Shown: positions 16,243 through 23,337 of the stretch, piece after piece | How positions within the stretch are numbered: the first letter of the stretch is position 1 | Layout: every line of letters begins with the position of its first letter | NCBI GenBank assembly: GCA_937958625.1 | Contig: CALGNO010000027.1 | Location: forward strand, 1 to 34,200 | Source: an uncultured Neomegalonema sp. | GTDB lineage: Bacteria; Pseudomonadota; Alphaproteobacteria; Rhodobacterales; Rhodobacteraceae | DNA: 34,200 bases | Direction of reading: 5' to 3' | The notes under the pieces: model-generated | Told to the model about the DNA's origin: nothing | Databases searched by the model: none | The model's input: only the letters and a program-made list of their open reading frames with translations | Program-made: the position numbers and the translations under genes

Positions 16243-16349
16243 AATATGCTCCGGTTATTTCCAGAACTGAACGCTATCGCGTCGATGATTACCGAATATT
16301 TACCTCATCCCTCGATAGATTACTAAAATTCGAAGCACGGACGGTAACT
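16243..16349. promoter_or_regulatory. Divergent fliK/flgJ-like promoter region
   Basis: The 107-base gap between divergent starts is AT-rich and must carry promoters for both directions. It includes TTAC-N7-TTAC at 16289-16303, which resembles a degenerate CtrA-type site (consensus TTAA-N7-TTAA). Unlike the other two divergent flagellar gaps it lacks the WTTAA-N11-TTAAW repeat. No clear -35/-10 pair was seen. Confidence 0.45.
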
Positions 16350-16646
16350 ATGACCATTTCTTCTTCATTTTTATCTATCTCCAACGGGGCCGCCGCTTCG
16401 TCTGGGTCGCCCCTCGATCCGGCCAAGGTCGAGGAGCTGAAGAAATCCGCGCAGGATTTCGAAACCGCCTTCCTCGCCGAAACCCTGTCTCATATCGGAT
16501 TGGATGCAACAGGGGGCGTTGCCGGGGCGACGGAGTTCTCCAGTATCCTCAACCGCGCCTATGCCGAACATATGGTCGAGCGCGGCGGGCTTGGCATTGC
16601 CGCCGATGTCTTCCAGTCCCTCGCCGACCGCGAGCGCGACGCATGA
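16350..16646 (+). CDS. Minimal FlgJ-like rod-binding protein
   Basis: The 98-residue protein consists almost entirely of the rod-binding domain found at the N-terminus of enteric FlgJ: LKKSAQDFETAFLAETLSH (residues 29-47), then GATEFSSILNRAYAEHMVERGGLGIA. The muramidase domain of full FlgJ is absent, which is common in Alphaproteobacteria, where a separate lytic enzyme opens the peptidoglycan. No such enzyme is in the window. It probably caps or chaperones the rod made by flgB, flgC, flgF and flgG. It is followed 28 bases later by the flgN-like gene. Confidence 0.88.
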   Translation: MTISSSFLSISNGAAASSGSPLDPAKVEELKKSAQDFETAFLAETLSHIGLDATGGVAGATEFSSILNRAYAEHMVERGGLGIAADVFQSLADRERDA

Positions 16647-16674
16647 GCGCCGCGCATAACCCCGGAATGATCCG

Positions 16675-17079
16675 ATGAGTGCCGATAAGCATATCGAGCA
16701 GACCGCTGCCCTGCTCCGGTCCGGGCTTTCGCTGTTGGAACGCGAGCGCGAGGCCATTCTTGCGGGGGCCTTTGATCGGCTGGACGGCCTGACAGAGGAA
16801 AAATCGGCGCTGCTGGTCAGCATCGAAGGGTTGCTGGACAAGAAGATCGGCCTGCCGGATGGCGCGGCCAAGAACCAGCTACGCCGCATCGCCGCAGACT
16901 TCATCGAATGCGCCGCCTCGAATGCCCGCCTGCTCGAAGCGGCCCAGGCCGGGGCAACGGCGGGGTCGCAGGAAATGCACAATACGACCAAGCCTAAAGA
17001 AACGTCGATTTTTTACACTGTCGACGGAAAGAAGGTTAAATCCAATACATCTTCTTTCTCCACATCGTCGCGTTTTTAA
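16675..17079 (+). CDS. FlgN-like flagellar export chaperone
   Basis: The 134-residue product is mostly helical, with IEQTAALLRSGLSLLEREREAILAGAFDRLDGLTEEKSALLVSIE in the first half, the general pattern of FlgN chaperones for the hook-filament junction proteins FlgK and FlgL. FlgN proteins are poorly conserved, so the call rests on helical pattern and on the position between flgJ-like and flagellin genes. The last 35 residues are polar, Ser/Lys/Thr-rich and likely unstructured (KKVKSNTSSFSTSSRF). The coding sequence becomes AT-rich near its end, and the TAA stop lies inside the inverted repeat at 17075-17095. The clients flgK and flgL are not in the window. Confidence 0.65.
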   Translation: MSADKHIEQTAALLRSGLSLLEREREAILAGAFDRLDGLTEEKSALLVSIEGLLDKKIGLPDGAAKNQLRRIAADFIECAASNARLLEAAQAGATAGSQEMHNTTKPKETSIFYTVDGKKVKSNTSSFSTSSRF

Positions 17080-17095
17080 TAAACATCTATTTAAA
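17075..17095. promoter_or_regulatory. Candidate operator, TTTAA-N11-TTAAA inverted repeat upstream of flagellin
   Basis: A perfect 5-base inverted repeat with an 11-base spacer overlaps the stop codon of the flgN-like gene and lies 165 bases before the flagellin start. It has the same geometry as the repeats in the fliF/fliL and fliI/flgB gaps. It also contains a TAAA-N7-TTAA element that could be read as a CtrA-like site. Confidence 0.4.
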
Positions 17096-17260
17096 CGCCG
17101 AGCCGCTCTTCAATCCCTATTAGGACTTCCCGGCGATATTTCCCCTCGTCCGACACGAGGACGATCAACGGCCCTGACGGGTCATCATCAAACGGATCGA
17201 TCAAGGGAATCTTGCTCTCGGTCCACGGCGCGGAAAGCGCTGTTTTAAAGGGGAACTCCG
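17096..17260 (+). promoter_or_regulatory. Flagellin promoter and 5' leader with two small hairpins
   Basis: About 165 bases lead to the flagellin start, long for this compact cluster. Two small stem-loops are visible: CCTCGT/ACGAGG at 17144-17160 with a 5-base loop, and GCGC/GCGC at 17228-17240 followed by TGTTTT just before the AAAGGGG ribosome site. In Caulobacter FlbT acts on the flagellin leader RNA to control stability and translation, and flbT is encoded two genes downstream, so these structures could be targets. That link is inference. No clear sigma-28 or sigma-54 promoter was found by eye. Confidence 0.45.
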
Positions 17261-18547
17261 ATGTCCAGCATTCTCACCAACAACGGCGCAATGGTCGCTC
17301 TTCAGACCCTTTCGTCGATCAACAAAAGCCTCGGCGACGTTCAGAGCCAGATCTCGACCGGCCTGAAAGTCGGCAGTGCAAAAGACAACGCTGCTGTCTT
17401 CGCCATCTCGCAGGTCATGCGCTCCGATGTCGAAGGGTTCAACGCTATCTCTGACTCGCTCGCTCTCGGTTCTTCCACGCTCGCCGTGGGTGCCGATGCC
17501 TCGGAATCGGTCGGCGACCTGCTGAACGAAATCAAGGGCAAGATTGTCTCCGCGAACGAAGACAACGTCGACCGCACGAAGATTCAGGACGAAATCTCCT
17601 CGCTGGTCGAGCAGATCGAGGGCGTTGTTTCCGCCGCTCAGTTCAACGGCCTGAACCTGGTCGATGGCTCTTCGGATGGCGCAAATGGCTACTCGGTCCT
17701 GTCGTCGCTTGACCGGTCCGGCACGGGCGTAACCACCTCGAACATCTCGTTCGATCCCACCAACACGAACCTCTCCACCACCGCCGGTACGGACCTGACC
17801 ACGGGCACGAGCCCGGCAACCACGGTGACGGATGCCGGTACGGCTGGTGTGGTCGATGCAGCCGCTTCGGGTAACAACACCTTTATCCTCGGCGACTTCC
17901 TGAACCTTGCCGCAGACGGTAGTGTTGCAGGTGCCGCCGCCGGTGCACTGTCGGCAGACAATGTCGATCTGACCGCTGGTACGGCCCAAGACGCCCTTAT
18001 CGCAGGGGACGTTGTCTCTGTTGATCTTGGTGACTTTCAGGCCCGCTACACGGTTCGTGAAGGCGATGTGTCCGGCGACATCACCTCTGGCCTGCGCCAG
18101 AGCCTGGTTGATGCCGGTGTTCCTACGGATGACTTCACCATCGCGACCAACGGCACCGATCTGACGATCACCAACCTGACCGAAGTCGACACCGACATCT
18201 CGTTCAGCGTTGAGCGCTCGGCTGGCGGACTTGCCGGTCTGGCTCAGATCGACGTGACCACCGATGACGGTGCCCGCAGCGCGGTCTCGTCCATCGAGGG
18301 CTTCATCCAGACCACGGTCGATGCCCAGGCACAGTTCGGTACTACCCAGAAGCGTGTGGAAATCCAGGCCGAGTTCATGTCGAACCTGGTGGACAACTTC
18401 ACCTCGGGTATCGGCGCACTGGTCGATGCGAACCTTGAGCAGGCTTCGGCCAAGCTTCAGGCGCTTCAGGTCCAGCAGCAGCTGGGTACTCAGGCCCTGT
18501 CGATTGCCAACCAGGCACCGCAGAGCATCCTGTCTCTCTTCCGTTAA
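17261..18547 (+). CDS. fliC: Flagellin
   Basis: This is the filament subunit, 428 residues, exported by the flagellar type III system. The N-terminal D0/D1 region (about 1-150) is typical: MSSILTNNGAMVALQTLSSI, then ISTGLKVGSAKDNAAVFAIS and AAQFNGLNLVDG. The C-terminal helix (about 335-428) ends LGTQALSIANQAPQSILSLFR. Between them lies a variable Thr/Asp/Ala-rich domain (about 155-330) that would be surface-exposed. There is no cysteine. An AAAGGGG ribosome site precedes the ATG, and a 10-base-pair hairpin follows the stop. This is the only flagellin gene in the window; it is followed by flaF and flbT, its usual alphaproteobacterial regulators. Confidence 0.97.
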   Translation: MSSILTNNGAMVALQTLSSINKSLGDVQSQISTGLKVGSAKDNAAVFAISQVMRSDVEGFNAISDSLALGSSTLAVGADASESVGDLLNEIKGKIVSANEDNVDRTKIQDEISSLVEQIEGVVSAAQFNGLNLVDGSSDGANGYSVLSSLDRSGTGVTTSNISFDPTNTNLSTTAGTDLTTGTSPATTVTDAGTAGVVDAAASGNNTFILGDFLNLAADGSVAGAAAGALSADNVDLTAGTAQDALIAGDVVSVDLGDFQARYTVREGDVSGDITSGLRQSLVDAGVPTDDFTIATNGTDLTITNLTEVDTDISFSVERSAGGLAGLAQIDVTTDDGARSAVSSIEGFIQTTVDAQAQFGTTQKRVEIQAEFMSNLVDNFTSGIGALVDANLEQASAKLQALQVQQQLGTQALSIANQAPQSILSLFR

Positions 18548-18555
18548 TAACATCG

Positions 18556-18587
18556 CGAAGGCCCGGAACCTCGTTTTCGGGCCTTCG
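18556..18587 (+). terminator. Hairpin after flagellin gene
   Basis: A perfect 10-base-pair stem CGAAGGCCCG (18556-18565) and CGGGCCTTCG (18578-18587) with a 12-base loop starts nine bases after the flagellin stop. No T-run follows, so it may be a partial terminator or a 3' stabiliser that keeps flagellin mRNA in excess over flaF-flbT. Confidence 0.7.
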
Positions 18588-18705
18588 TCCCTGACAGACT
18601 ATCCGTCCCCGGCAAAATTCGGGGGCGGCTCCCCACCGGGGAATTCCAGGCTCTCTCATCAGAAGATTGAGGCGGTTCGAATACGAAACGCCCGGAGATA
18701 CCCTT

Positions 18706-19098
18706 ATGCACGCCAATGCCGCCGCAGCCTACGCCAAGGTTTCCACGACCGTCCTCGGTCCCCGCAGCATCGAGCAAAAGGTTTTTCGACAGATCACAGG
18801 ACTGCTTTCCGCCGCCAACGAAGGCGAGAACGTCCCCATGAGCCGCATCGCCGATGCGGTGTATCGAAATTCGCAACTCTGGACCCTGCTCGCCGCCGAT
18901 GTGGCCAGCGACGACAACGCCCTCGACCCGGCCCTGCGCGGACAGATCATCTCGCTCGCGCTTTATAGCCAGCGCACGGGTCAGGCCGTCCTGCGCAAGG
19001 AAGCCTCGCTCGATGCCCTGATCGACATCAACACGGCAATCATGAACGGCCTCGAAGGCGCCGGCGAGGCCGCACCCGCCAATGGGAGTATCCAGTAA
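18706..19098 (+). CDS. flaF: Flagellin synthesis regulator FlaF
   Basis: FlaF is an alphaproteobacterial protein needed for flagellin synthesis and secretion; in Caulobacter it binds flagellin and opposes FlbT. From the chosen ATG it has 130 residues: AAAAYAKVSTTVLGPRSIEQKVFRQITGLL, then NSQLWTLLAADVASDDNALDPALRGQIISLALYSQRTG, both family marks. A TTG-initiated extension from 18667 is possible in frame, but GGAGA lies just upstream of the ATG at 18706. Its TAA stop overlaps the flbT ATG by one base. It follows flagellin after about 158 bases that contain the hairpin. Confidence 0.93.
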   Translation: MHANAAAAYAKVSTTVLGPRSIEQKVFRQITGLLSAANEGENVPMSRIADAVYRNSQLWTLLAADVASDDNALDPALRGQIISLALYSQRTGQAVLRKEASLDALIDINTAIMNGLEGAGEAAPANGSIQ

Positions 19099-19502
19099 TG
19101 CCCGGTTTGCTGCTGAAACTTGCCCCGAACGAGCGTATTCTGGTCAATGGCCTGCTGTTCGAGAACGGGCCGAAAAAGACTAAGATGACGCTGCATTCCG
19201 AGGGCGCCCATGTGCTGCGCCTGCGCGATGCCCTGCACCCCGAAGCGGTGGTCGGGCCGGTCAGCCGCGCCTATCACGTTTCGCAGCTCGCGGTTGCGGG
19301 CGAGAATGACGCCGACAGCTCGGCCCGTGCCCTGGAGCCGGGCCTCGATGAGCTGGCCAGCGTTTTCGAAGACACACCGCAGAAATCGGCCATCGAGGAG
19401 GCGCGCAGCGCCCTCGACCAGCGCAATTTCTATAAAGTCATGCGCGCCCTGAAAGACCTGTTGCCGCTCGAGGCGGACATGCTTCAGGCAAAAGTGGCAT
19501 GA
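19098..19502 (+). CDS. flbT: Flagellin mRNA regulator FlbT
   Basis: FlbT is a post-transcriptional regulator that in Caulobacter binds the 5' leader of flagellin mRNA and promotes its decay when assembly is incomplete. The 134-residue product begins MPGLLLKLAPNERILVNGLLFENG, the family hallmark, and continues with HVLRLRDAL and a C-terminal helical part (LDQRNFYKVMRALKDLLPLEADML). It overlaps flaF by one base (TAATG) and the DUF1217 gene by 4 bases (ATGA), forming a flaF-flbT-DUF1217 unit. Confidence 0.95.
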   Translation: MPGLLLKLAPNERILVNGLLFENGPKKTKMTLHSEGAHVLRLRDALHPEAVVGPVSRAYHVSQLAVAGENDADSSARALEPGLDELASVFEDTPQKSAIEEARSALDQRNFYKVMRALKDLLPLEADMLQAKVA

Positions 19503-20326
19503 CCTTTACCCCCGCCATTCCGCTCGGCGGTGTCGCCGGTCTGCGCTTTTTGGAAAGAACCGGCGATGCCCAGCGCGCGGCCCATGCGAACTCGCCGGAA
19601 ATCCAGCGCGACATCGCCTATTTCGCCGAGAACATCAGCAACGTCAAAACCGCCGAAGATCTGGTTTCAGACCGGCGATTACTGAAAGTCACCCTCGGCG
19701 CGTTCGGCCTTGGGGATGAGATCGACAAGCGCGCGTTCATCCGCGAAATCCTTCAGGATGGTGTCGAGACACCCGGGACGCTCGGCTCTCGGCTGAACAA
19801 CCAGAACTATATCGATATGGCAAAGACCTTGCGCTTTGACCGCGAAAGCGGCCCGCGCATCGTCTTCAGCGCCGTGCAGGAAGAGATCACGTCGAAATAC
19901 CTGTCGCAATCTTTCGAGATCGCCGTGGGTGAGCAGGATTCGTCCCTGCGCCTTGCCCTCGATTTCAAGCGACGGATCGGCGATGTGTCCGAACGCGGAT
20001 GGTATGCCCTGCTCGGGGATCAGCCGATGCGCGCGGTGCTGCAAACCGCCCTCGGCATCCCGACCGAGGCCGCCGCCATCGACATCGACAAACAGGTCGA
20101 ATTGTTCGAGAACCGCGCCCTCAGCGTGCTCGGCACCCGCGATGCCAGCGAGTTGTCTCAATCCGCAAATATCGACAAGCTGGTCTCGCGCTATCTCATC
20201 ATCGACCAATCGCTAAGCGGCCCGACCGCCGCGACCCGAGGCGCGACCGCCGTGACCCTGCTGGCCAATGCGGCATCGGGTTTTGGTTCGTTTTCGTCGC
20301 AGTCGCTGTTTCAGTCCGGCTTCTGA
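19499..20326 (+). CDS. DUF1217 family flagellar-cluster protein
   Basis: The 275-residue soluble protein carries the DUF1217 pattern: IQRDIAYFAENISNVKTAEDLVSDRRLLKVTLGAFGLGDEIDKRAFIREILQDG, then SRLNNQNYIDMAKTLRF and a second related half (ITSKYLSQSFEIAVGEQDSSLRLALDFKRRI). The family is found in flagellar loci of Alphaproteobacteria, often near flagellin regulators; its biochemical role is not known to me. No signal peptide or membrane segment is visible. It overlaps flbT by 4 bases, so it probably belongs to flagellin control or export. Its 3' end overlaps the 3' end of fliI on the other strand by 16 bases. Confidence 0.88.
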   Translation: MTFTPAIPLGGVAGLRFLERTGDAQRAAHANSPEIQRDIAYFAENISNVKTAEDLVSDRRLLKVTLGAFGLGDEIDKRAFIREILQDGVETPGTLGSRLNNQNYIDMAKTLRFDRESGPRIVFSAVQEEITSKYLSQSFEIAVGEQDSSLRLALDFKRRIGDVSERGWYALLGDQPMRAVLQTALGIPTEAAAIDIDKQVELFENRALSVLGTRDASELSQSANIDKLVSRYLIIDQSLSGPTAATRGATAVTLLANAASGFGSFSSQSLFQSGF

Positions 20327-21654
20327 TCCGCCTTGTCCGGCGATTTTCCGGCGAGGATCGCACCGAGGCGCTCAAAGGCCGCCTCGGGCGCGTCCGATGC
20401 CTCTGCAACGAACTGATCGAGACCGGGCCAGAGCGCGACGGCGCGATCCGTGGCCGCATCGCCGCCCTCGCGGTATAGCCCCACCTGAATCATCGGCAGG
20501 ATCTTGTCATAGAGGCCAAAGACGCCTCGTGCTTCGGCAATCATGCGGTTCTCGTCCTCCGAGGCGGCATCGGGCAAGCTGCGGCTGACGCTGCGCCGCA
20601 CGTCGATGGCGGGATAGCGGCCCCGCTCGGCAATGCCGCGATCCAGCACGATATGTCCGTCGAGCACCCCGCGCACCATATCGGCCACCGGCTCATCCAT
20701 ATCCGACCCCGCCACCAGCACGGTGAAGACCGCCGTTATATCACCCGTACCGCTTTCGGGACCGGGACCGGCGCGCTCGGCCAGCGAGGCAATCATCGGC
20801 GCGGTCGAGGGCGGAAAGCCGCGTAGGGACGCATCCTCGCCCGTGGTCAGCGCAATCTCGCGATGGGCCTCGGCAAAGCGAGTGAGGGAGTCGAACAGGA
20901 GCAAGACGCTTTTGCCCTGATCACGGAAGTATTCGGCGGTTGCCAGCGTGGCCCACGAGGCGCGGCGCTTGACGGCGGCGGGTTGATCCGAGGTAGCCGC
21001 AATGACGCAGCAACGGCTCATGTTATCCGGTCCCAGCGTCTCCTCGACGAATTCGCGGACCTCGCGGCCACGCTCGCCAATCATGCCGACGATGACGATG
21101 TCGGCCTCCATATTCTTTGCAAGGCGGGCGAGCAGGCGCGACTTGCCGACCCCGGACCCGGCGAAGAGGCCAACCCGCTGACCCATCACCATCGGCAGAA
21201 CGGTATCAAGCACCGCGAGGCCGGTGGAAAGCCGTGCACCGGTTCGCCGCCGGATGGTCGCGGGTGGCGGCGCCGCGCGCAGGGGCACTGCCCGCTCGCC
21301 CGACGCCAAGGCGGCCCCGTCGAGGGTATCGCCAAAGGCGTCGATGACCTTGCCAAGCCACGATGGGTCGGGGCGAAAATCGGGGTTGCTGTCCAGCACG
21401 ACCTCGTCATGCTCGCGCAGTCCTTCGACCGAAGCATAGGCCATCGCCGAGACGGTGCCATTGCCGAGCGACACGATCTCGCCGCGCAAGGGCGCTTGGC
21501 CAGCGCGCGCGATGGAGACCAGATCACCGACCCGCGCAGTCCGCGACAGACCTGCAACCTCAATGGTGCCCTCGGCAATGCGTTTGACCCGCCCGCGATG
21601 GGAAACGGCGCTGTGCTGGGAGACCGAGGAGGCGAAGGCGGCAAGGGCGGACAT
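20311..21654 (-). CDS. fliI: Flagellum-specific ATPase FliI
   Basis: FliI is the hexameric ATPase that powers and orders flagellar export; FliH and FliJ are its partners. The product has 447 residues. Visible are the beta-barrel N-domain (about 18-90), Walker A GSGVGKS at 166-172, the catalytic Glu in ERGRE (194-198), Walker B LLLFDS at 251-256, and the FliI/YscN segment DITAVFTVLVAGSDMDEPVAD. It is a single-gene minus-strand unit between the flagellin operon and the flgB operon, with its promoter in the gap shared with flgB. Position away from fliH is usual in this order. Confidence 0.97.
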   Translation of the reverse strand: MSALAAFASSVSQHSAVSHRGRVKRIAEGTIEVAGLSRTARVGDLVSIARAGQAPLRGEIVSLGNGTVSAMAYASVEGLREHDEVVLDSNPDFRPDPSWLGKVIDAFGDTLDGAALASGERAVPLRAAPPPATIRRRTGARLSTGLAVLDTVLPMVMGQRVGLFAGSGVGKSRLLARLAKNMEADIVIVGMIGERGREVREFVEETLGPDNMSRCCVIAATSDQPAAVKRRASWATLATAEYFRDQGKSVLLLFDSLTRFAEAHREIALTTGEDASLRGFPPSTAPMIASLAERAGPGPESGTGDITAVFTVLVAGSDMDEPVADMVRGVLDGHIVLDRGIAERGRYPAIDVRRSVSRSLPDAASEDENRMIAEARGVFGLYDKILPMIQVGLYREGGDAATDRAVALWPGLDQFVAEASDAPEAAFERLGAILAGKSPDKADQKPD

Positions 21655-21788
21655 CGCTAAAATCCTAACTAAATGGTTTTGAGTTGTAACGTAGCATTAA
21701 GCACGACGCCCTTAATCGAAAGTAACTGCACAGAAAAAGAACGCTGAATTACTTAAAATTTGAAGCGATTTTCGACAAGGAGTGCACC
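21655..21788. promoter_or_regulatory. Divergent fliI/flgB promoter region
   Basis: The 134-base AT-rich gap separates the fliI and flgB starts. It holds the inverted repeat at 21696-21716 and, on the minus strand, TTAA-N7-TTAC (21686-21700), the best CtrA-like element in the window. The right end carries the AAGGAG ribosome site of flgB. No convincing -35/-10 pair was identified. Confidence 0.6.
21696..21716. promoter_or_regulatory. Candidate operator, ATTAA-N11-TTAAT inverted repeat
   Basis: A perfect 5-base inverted repeat with an 11-base spacer, 41 bases from the fliI start codon and 72 bases from the flgB start. Both this copy and the one at 5437-5459 read ATTAA-N10-CTTAAT on the plus strand and sit at nearly the same distance from the minus-strand gene. 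Confidence 0.45.
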
Positions 21789-22130
21789 ATGGCCCTCGAT
21801 CTACCAATCTTTCAGCTAGCCGGTGCCAAGGCGCGCCATGCCGGCGCCCAGCACAATGCCAACGCCCAGAATATCGCCAATGCCGACACGCCGGGATTCA
21901 AGGCGCGCAGCATAACAAGTTTCGACGCGCAGGTCGCCCTGACCCGGGATGCGGACTCCCTGTTCCAGATGCGCGAGAATCCCAACGCGGTGGCCAGCCC
22001 CAACGGCAACACCGTGTCGCTGGACGAAGAAATCCTCGGCGCGGCCAGCGCGAAGATGGAGCACGAAACCGCCATCGCAATCTATCGCAAGTCGATGGAA
22101 CTGCTGCGCATGAGCCTCGGCAAACGCTGA
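21789..22130 (+). CDS. flgB: Flagellar proximal rod protein FlgB
   Basis: FlgB is a rod subunit. The 113-residue product carries NANAQNIANADTPGFKAR in the N-terminal helix and MEHETAIAIYRKSMELLRMSLGK at the C-terminus, the two conserved ends of the family; the middle is short. An AAGGAG ribosome site lies before the ATG. It opens the operon flgB-flgC-fliE-fliQ-flhA-fliR-flhB, with flgC beginning 16 bases after its stop. Confidence 0.95.
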   Translation: MALDLPIFQLAGAKARHAGAQHNANAQNIANADTPGFKARSITSFDAQVALTRDADSLFQMRENPNAVASPNGNTVSLDEEILGAASAKMEHETAIAIYRKSMELLRMSLGKR

Positions 22131-22146
22131 ACCCCAGGAGGTCTGA

Positions 22147-22539
22147 ATGAGCACCCTACTCGAAACCCTCAGCTCGGCGTCGAGCGGCATGGCCGCCCAG
22201 AGCAAACGCATCCGCGTCGTCAGCGAAAACGTCGCCAATGTCGACACGCCCGGATACCAGCGCAAGACGCTGACCTTCGAAACCCTGTCCAACGCCGATG
22301 GCAGCGGCAAGACGGTCAAGGCCGGTCGCGTCGATCTCGACCGCTCCGCCCTGAGCGAGATTTACGATCCGGCGCATCCGTTGGCCAATGAGAGCGGCTT
22401 CGTCCAGATGTCGAATGTCGATCTGATGACCGAGATCGCCGATGCCCGCGAGGCCCAGCGCAGTTACGAAGCCAATATCTCGATCTTCGATCAGGCCCGC
22501 AAGATGTATGGCGGCGTGATCGACCTGCTGCGCCGCTAG
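22147..22539 (+). CDS. flgC: Flagellar proximal rod protein FlgC
   Basis: FlgC is a rod subunit of 130 residues. It has the N-terminal motif VVSENVANVDTPGYQRKTLTFE and the C-terminal SNVDLMTEIADAREAQRSYEANISIFDQARKM, both characteristic. A strong AGGAGG ribosome site precedes the start. A short GGCC-TTCG-GGCC hairpin (22565-22576) follows its stop before fliE. Confidence 0.96.
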   Translation: MSTLLETLSSASSGMAAQSKRIRVVSENVANVDTPGYQRKTLTFETLSNADGSGKTVKAGRVDLDRSALSEIYDPAHPLANESGFVQMSNVDLMTEIADAREAQRSYEANISIFDQARKMYGGVIDLLRR

Positions 22540-22564
22540 GCCCGTTTCCTCTTTCCCTTTCACC

Positions 22565-22579
22565 GGCCTTCGGGCCTTT
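22565..22579 (+). terminator. Small UUCG hairpin between flgC and fliE
   Basis: GGCC (22565-22568) pairs with GGCC (22573-22576) across a TTCG tetraloop and is followed by TTT. The stem is short, so it is more likely an mRNA processing or attenuation structure than a full terminator, because fliE and the export genes continue on the same strand. Confidence 0.45.
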
Positions 22580-22596
22580 CCAGAACGGATGAGATC

Positions 22597-22932
22597 ATGA
22601 TTGCACCCAACGCTTTCGTCGAACGTCTCTACAAATCCACCCCCATTCTCGACGCCCCGCGTCCGGCTCCTTTTGTCAACGAAGCGCCGAAGATCGGCGG
22701 CGGTGGCGGCACCACTGGCAGCTTTACCGAAGCGGTCACCGAGGCGGGCAAGGCCACCATGCAGGCCCTTGGCAAGGCCGAGGACACCGCCATGGCCGGA
22801 CTCGCCGGTAAGGCCGAACCCCATGCGGTTGTCGAAGCCCTCGCCGCCGCGGAGATGGCCCTGCAAACCGCCGTCTCGGTTCGCGACAAGGCGGTCGAAG
22901 CCTATCAGGAAATCCTGCGGATGCCGGTCTGA
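22597..22932 (+). CDS. fliE: Flagellar hook-basal body adaptor FliE
   Basis: FliE joins the MS ring and export gate to the rod. The 111-residue product has a Gly-rich segment (IGGGGGTTGSFTEAV) and the conserved C-terminal helices AVVEALAAAEMALQTAVSVRDKAVEAYQEILRMPV, which is the FliE pattern. Length is normal. The ribosome site (GGATGAG) is weak. It is placed after flgB-flgC as in most alphaproteobacterial clusters, and a 135-base gap separates it from fliQ. Confidence 0.93.
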   Translation: MIAPNAFVERLYKSTPILDAPRPAPFVNEAPKIGGGGGTTGSFTEAVTEAGKATMQALGKAEDTAMAGLAGKAEPHAVVEALAAAEMALQTAVSVRDKAVEAYQEILRMPV

Positions 22933-23006
22933 TAAGGCGATCTTGAGGGCGGCCCTCCGCGCGCTCGGCGCAAGGATCTGTTGCCTCCCGCTCGGCTCGC
23001 CCCATG

Positions 23007-23025
23007 CCCCGGATCAAGTCCGAGG
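23007..23025. repeat. REP-like extragenic palindrome in fliE-fliQ gap
   Basis: CCCCGGA (23007-23013) and TCCGAGG (23019-23025) form an imperfect palindrome around TCAAG. The core CCCCGGATCAAGTCCG resembles a short palindrome that is widely repeated between genes in many Alphaproteobacteria. It lies inside an operon, where it could act as an RNA hairpin between rod and export genes. Only one copy was seen in the window. Confidence 0.5.
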
Positions 23026-23067
23026 CTGACAATACAGAATGTATAATATCCCTGATCGGATCGCCGA

Positions 23068-23334
23068 ATGACTGAAGAACTCGTCTTCGACATCACCAGA
23101 GAGGCGCTGTGGATCGGGCTGATGATCGGCGCACCGCTGCTGATGACGGCTTTGATCGTCGGCCTGCTGATCGGGCTGTTGCAAGCGCTGACCTCGATTC
23201 AGGAAATGACGCTGACCTTCGTGCCCAAGATCGGCGCGATGCTGATCGCGTTCTGGATGAGCATGGGTTTCATGAGCCTGACGCTGATCGCGTTCTATCA
23301 GGAGCGGGTCATTCCGCTCATTGCGGGGAACTAG
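23068..23334 (+). CDS. fliQ: Flagellar export gate protein FliQ
   Basis: FliQ is a small inner-membrane gate subunit. The 88-residue product has two membrane helices (about 16-38 and 52-77) and the family segments [35 protein letters not shown]. Length and layout match the family exactly. flhA begins 3 bases after its stop. The upstream gap of 135 bases holds the REP-like palindrome. Confidence 0.97.
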   Translation: MTEELVFDITREALWIGLMIGAPLLMTALIVGLLIGLLQALTSIQEMTLTFVPKIGAMLIAFWMSMGFMSLTLIAFYQERVIPLIAGN

Positions 23335-23337
23335 ACC

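Noticed and set aside
17131..17140. Possible sigma-28 -10 element (CGGCGATATT) ahead of flagellin
   Set aside because: No matching -35 (TAAA) at the required distance was found, so a promoter call is not supported.
22905..23096. Small minus-strand open frame over the fliE-fliQ gap
   Set aside because: Its peptide comes from the REP-like palindrome and GC-rich flanks; such frames are commonly mis-annotated as hypothetical proteins.
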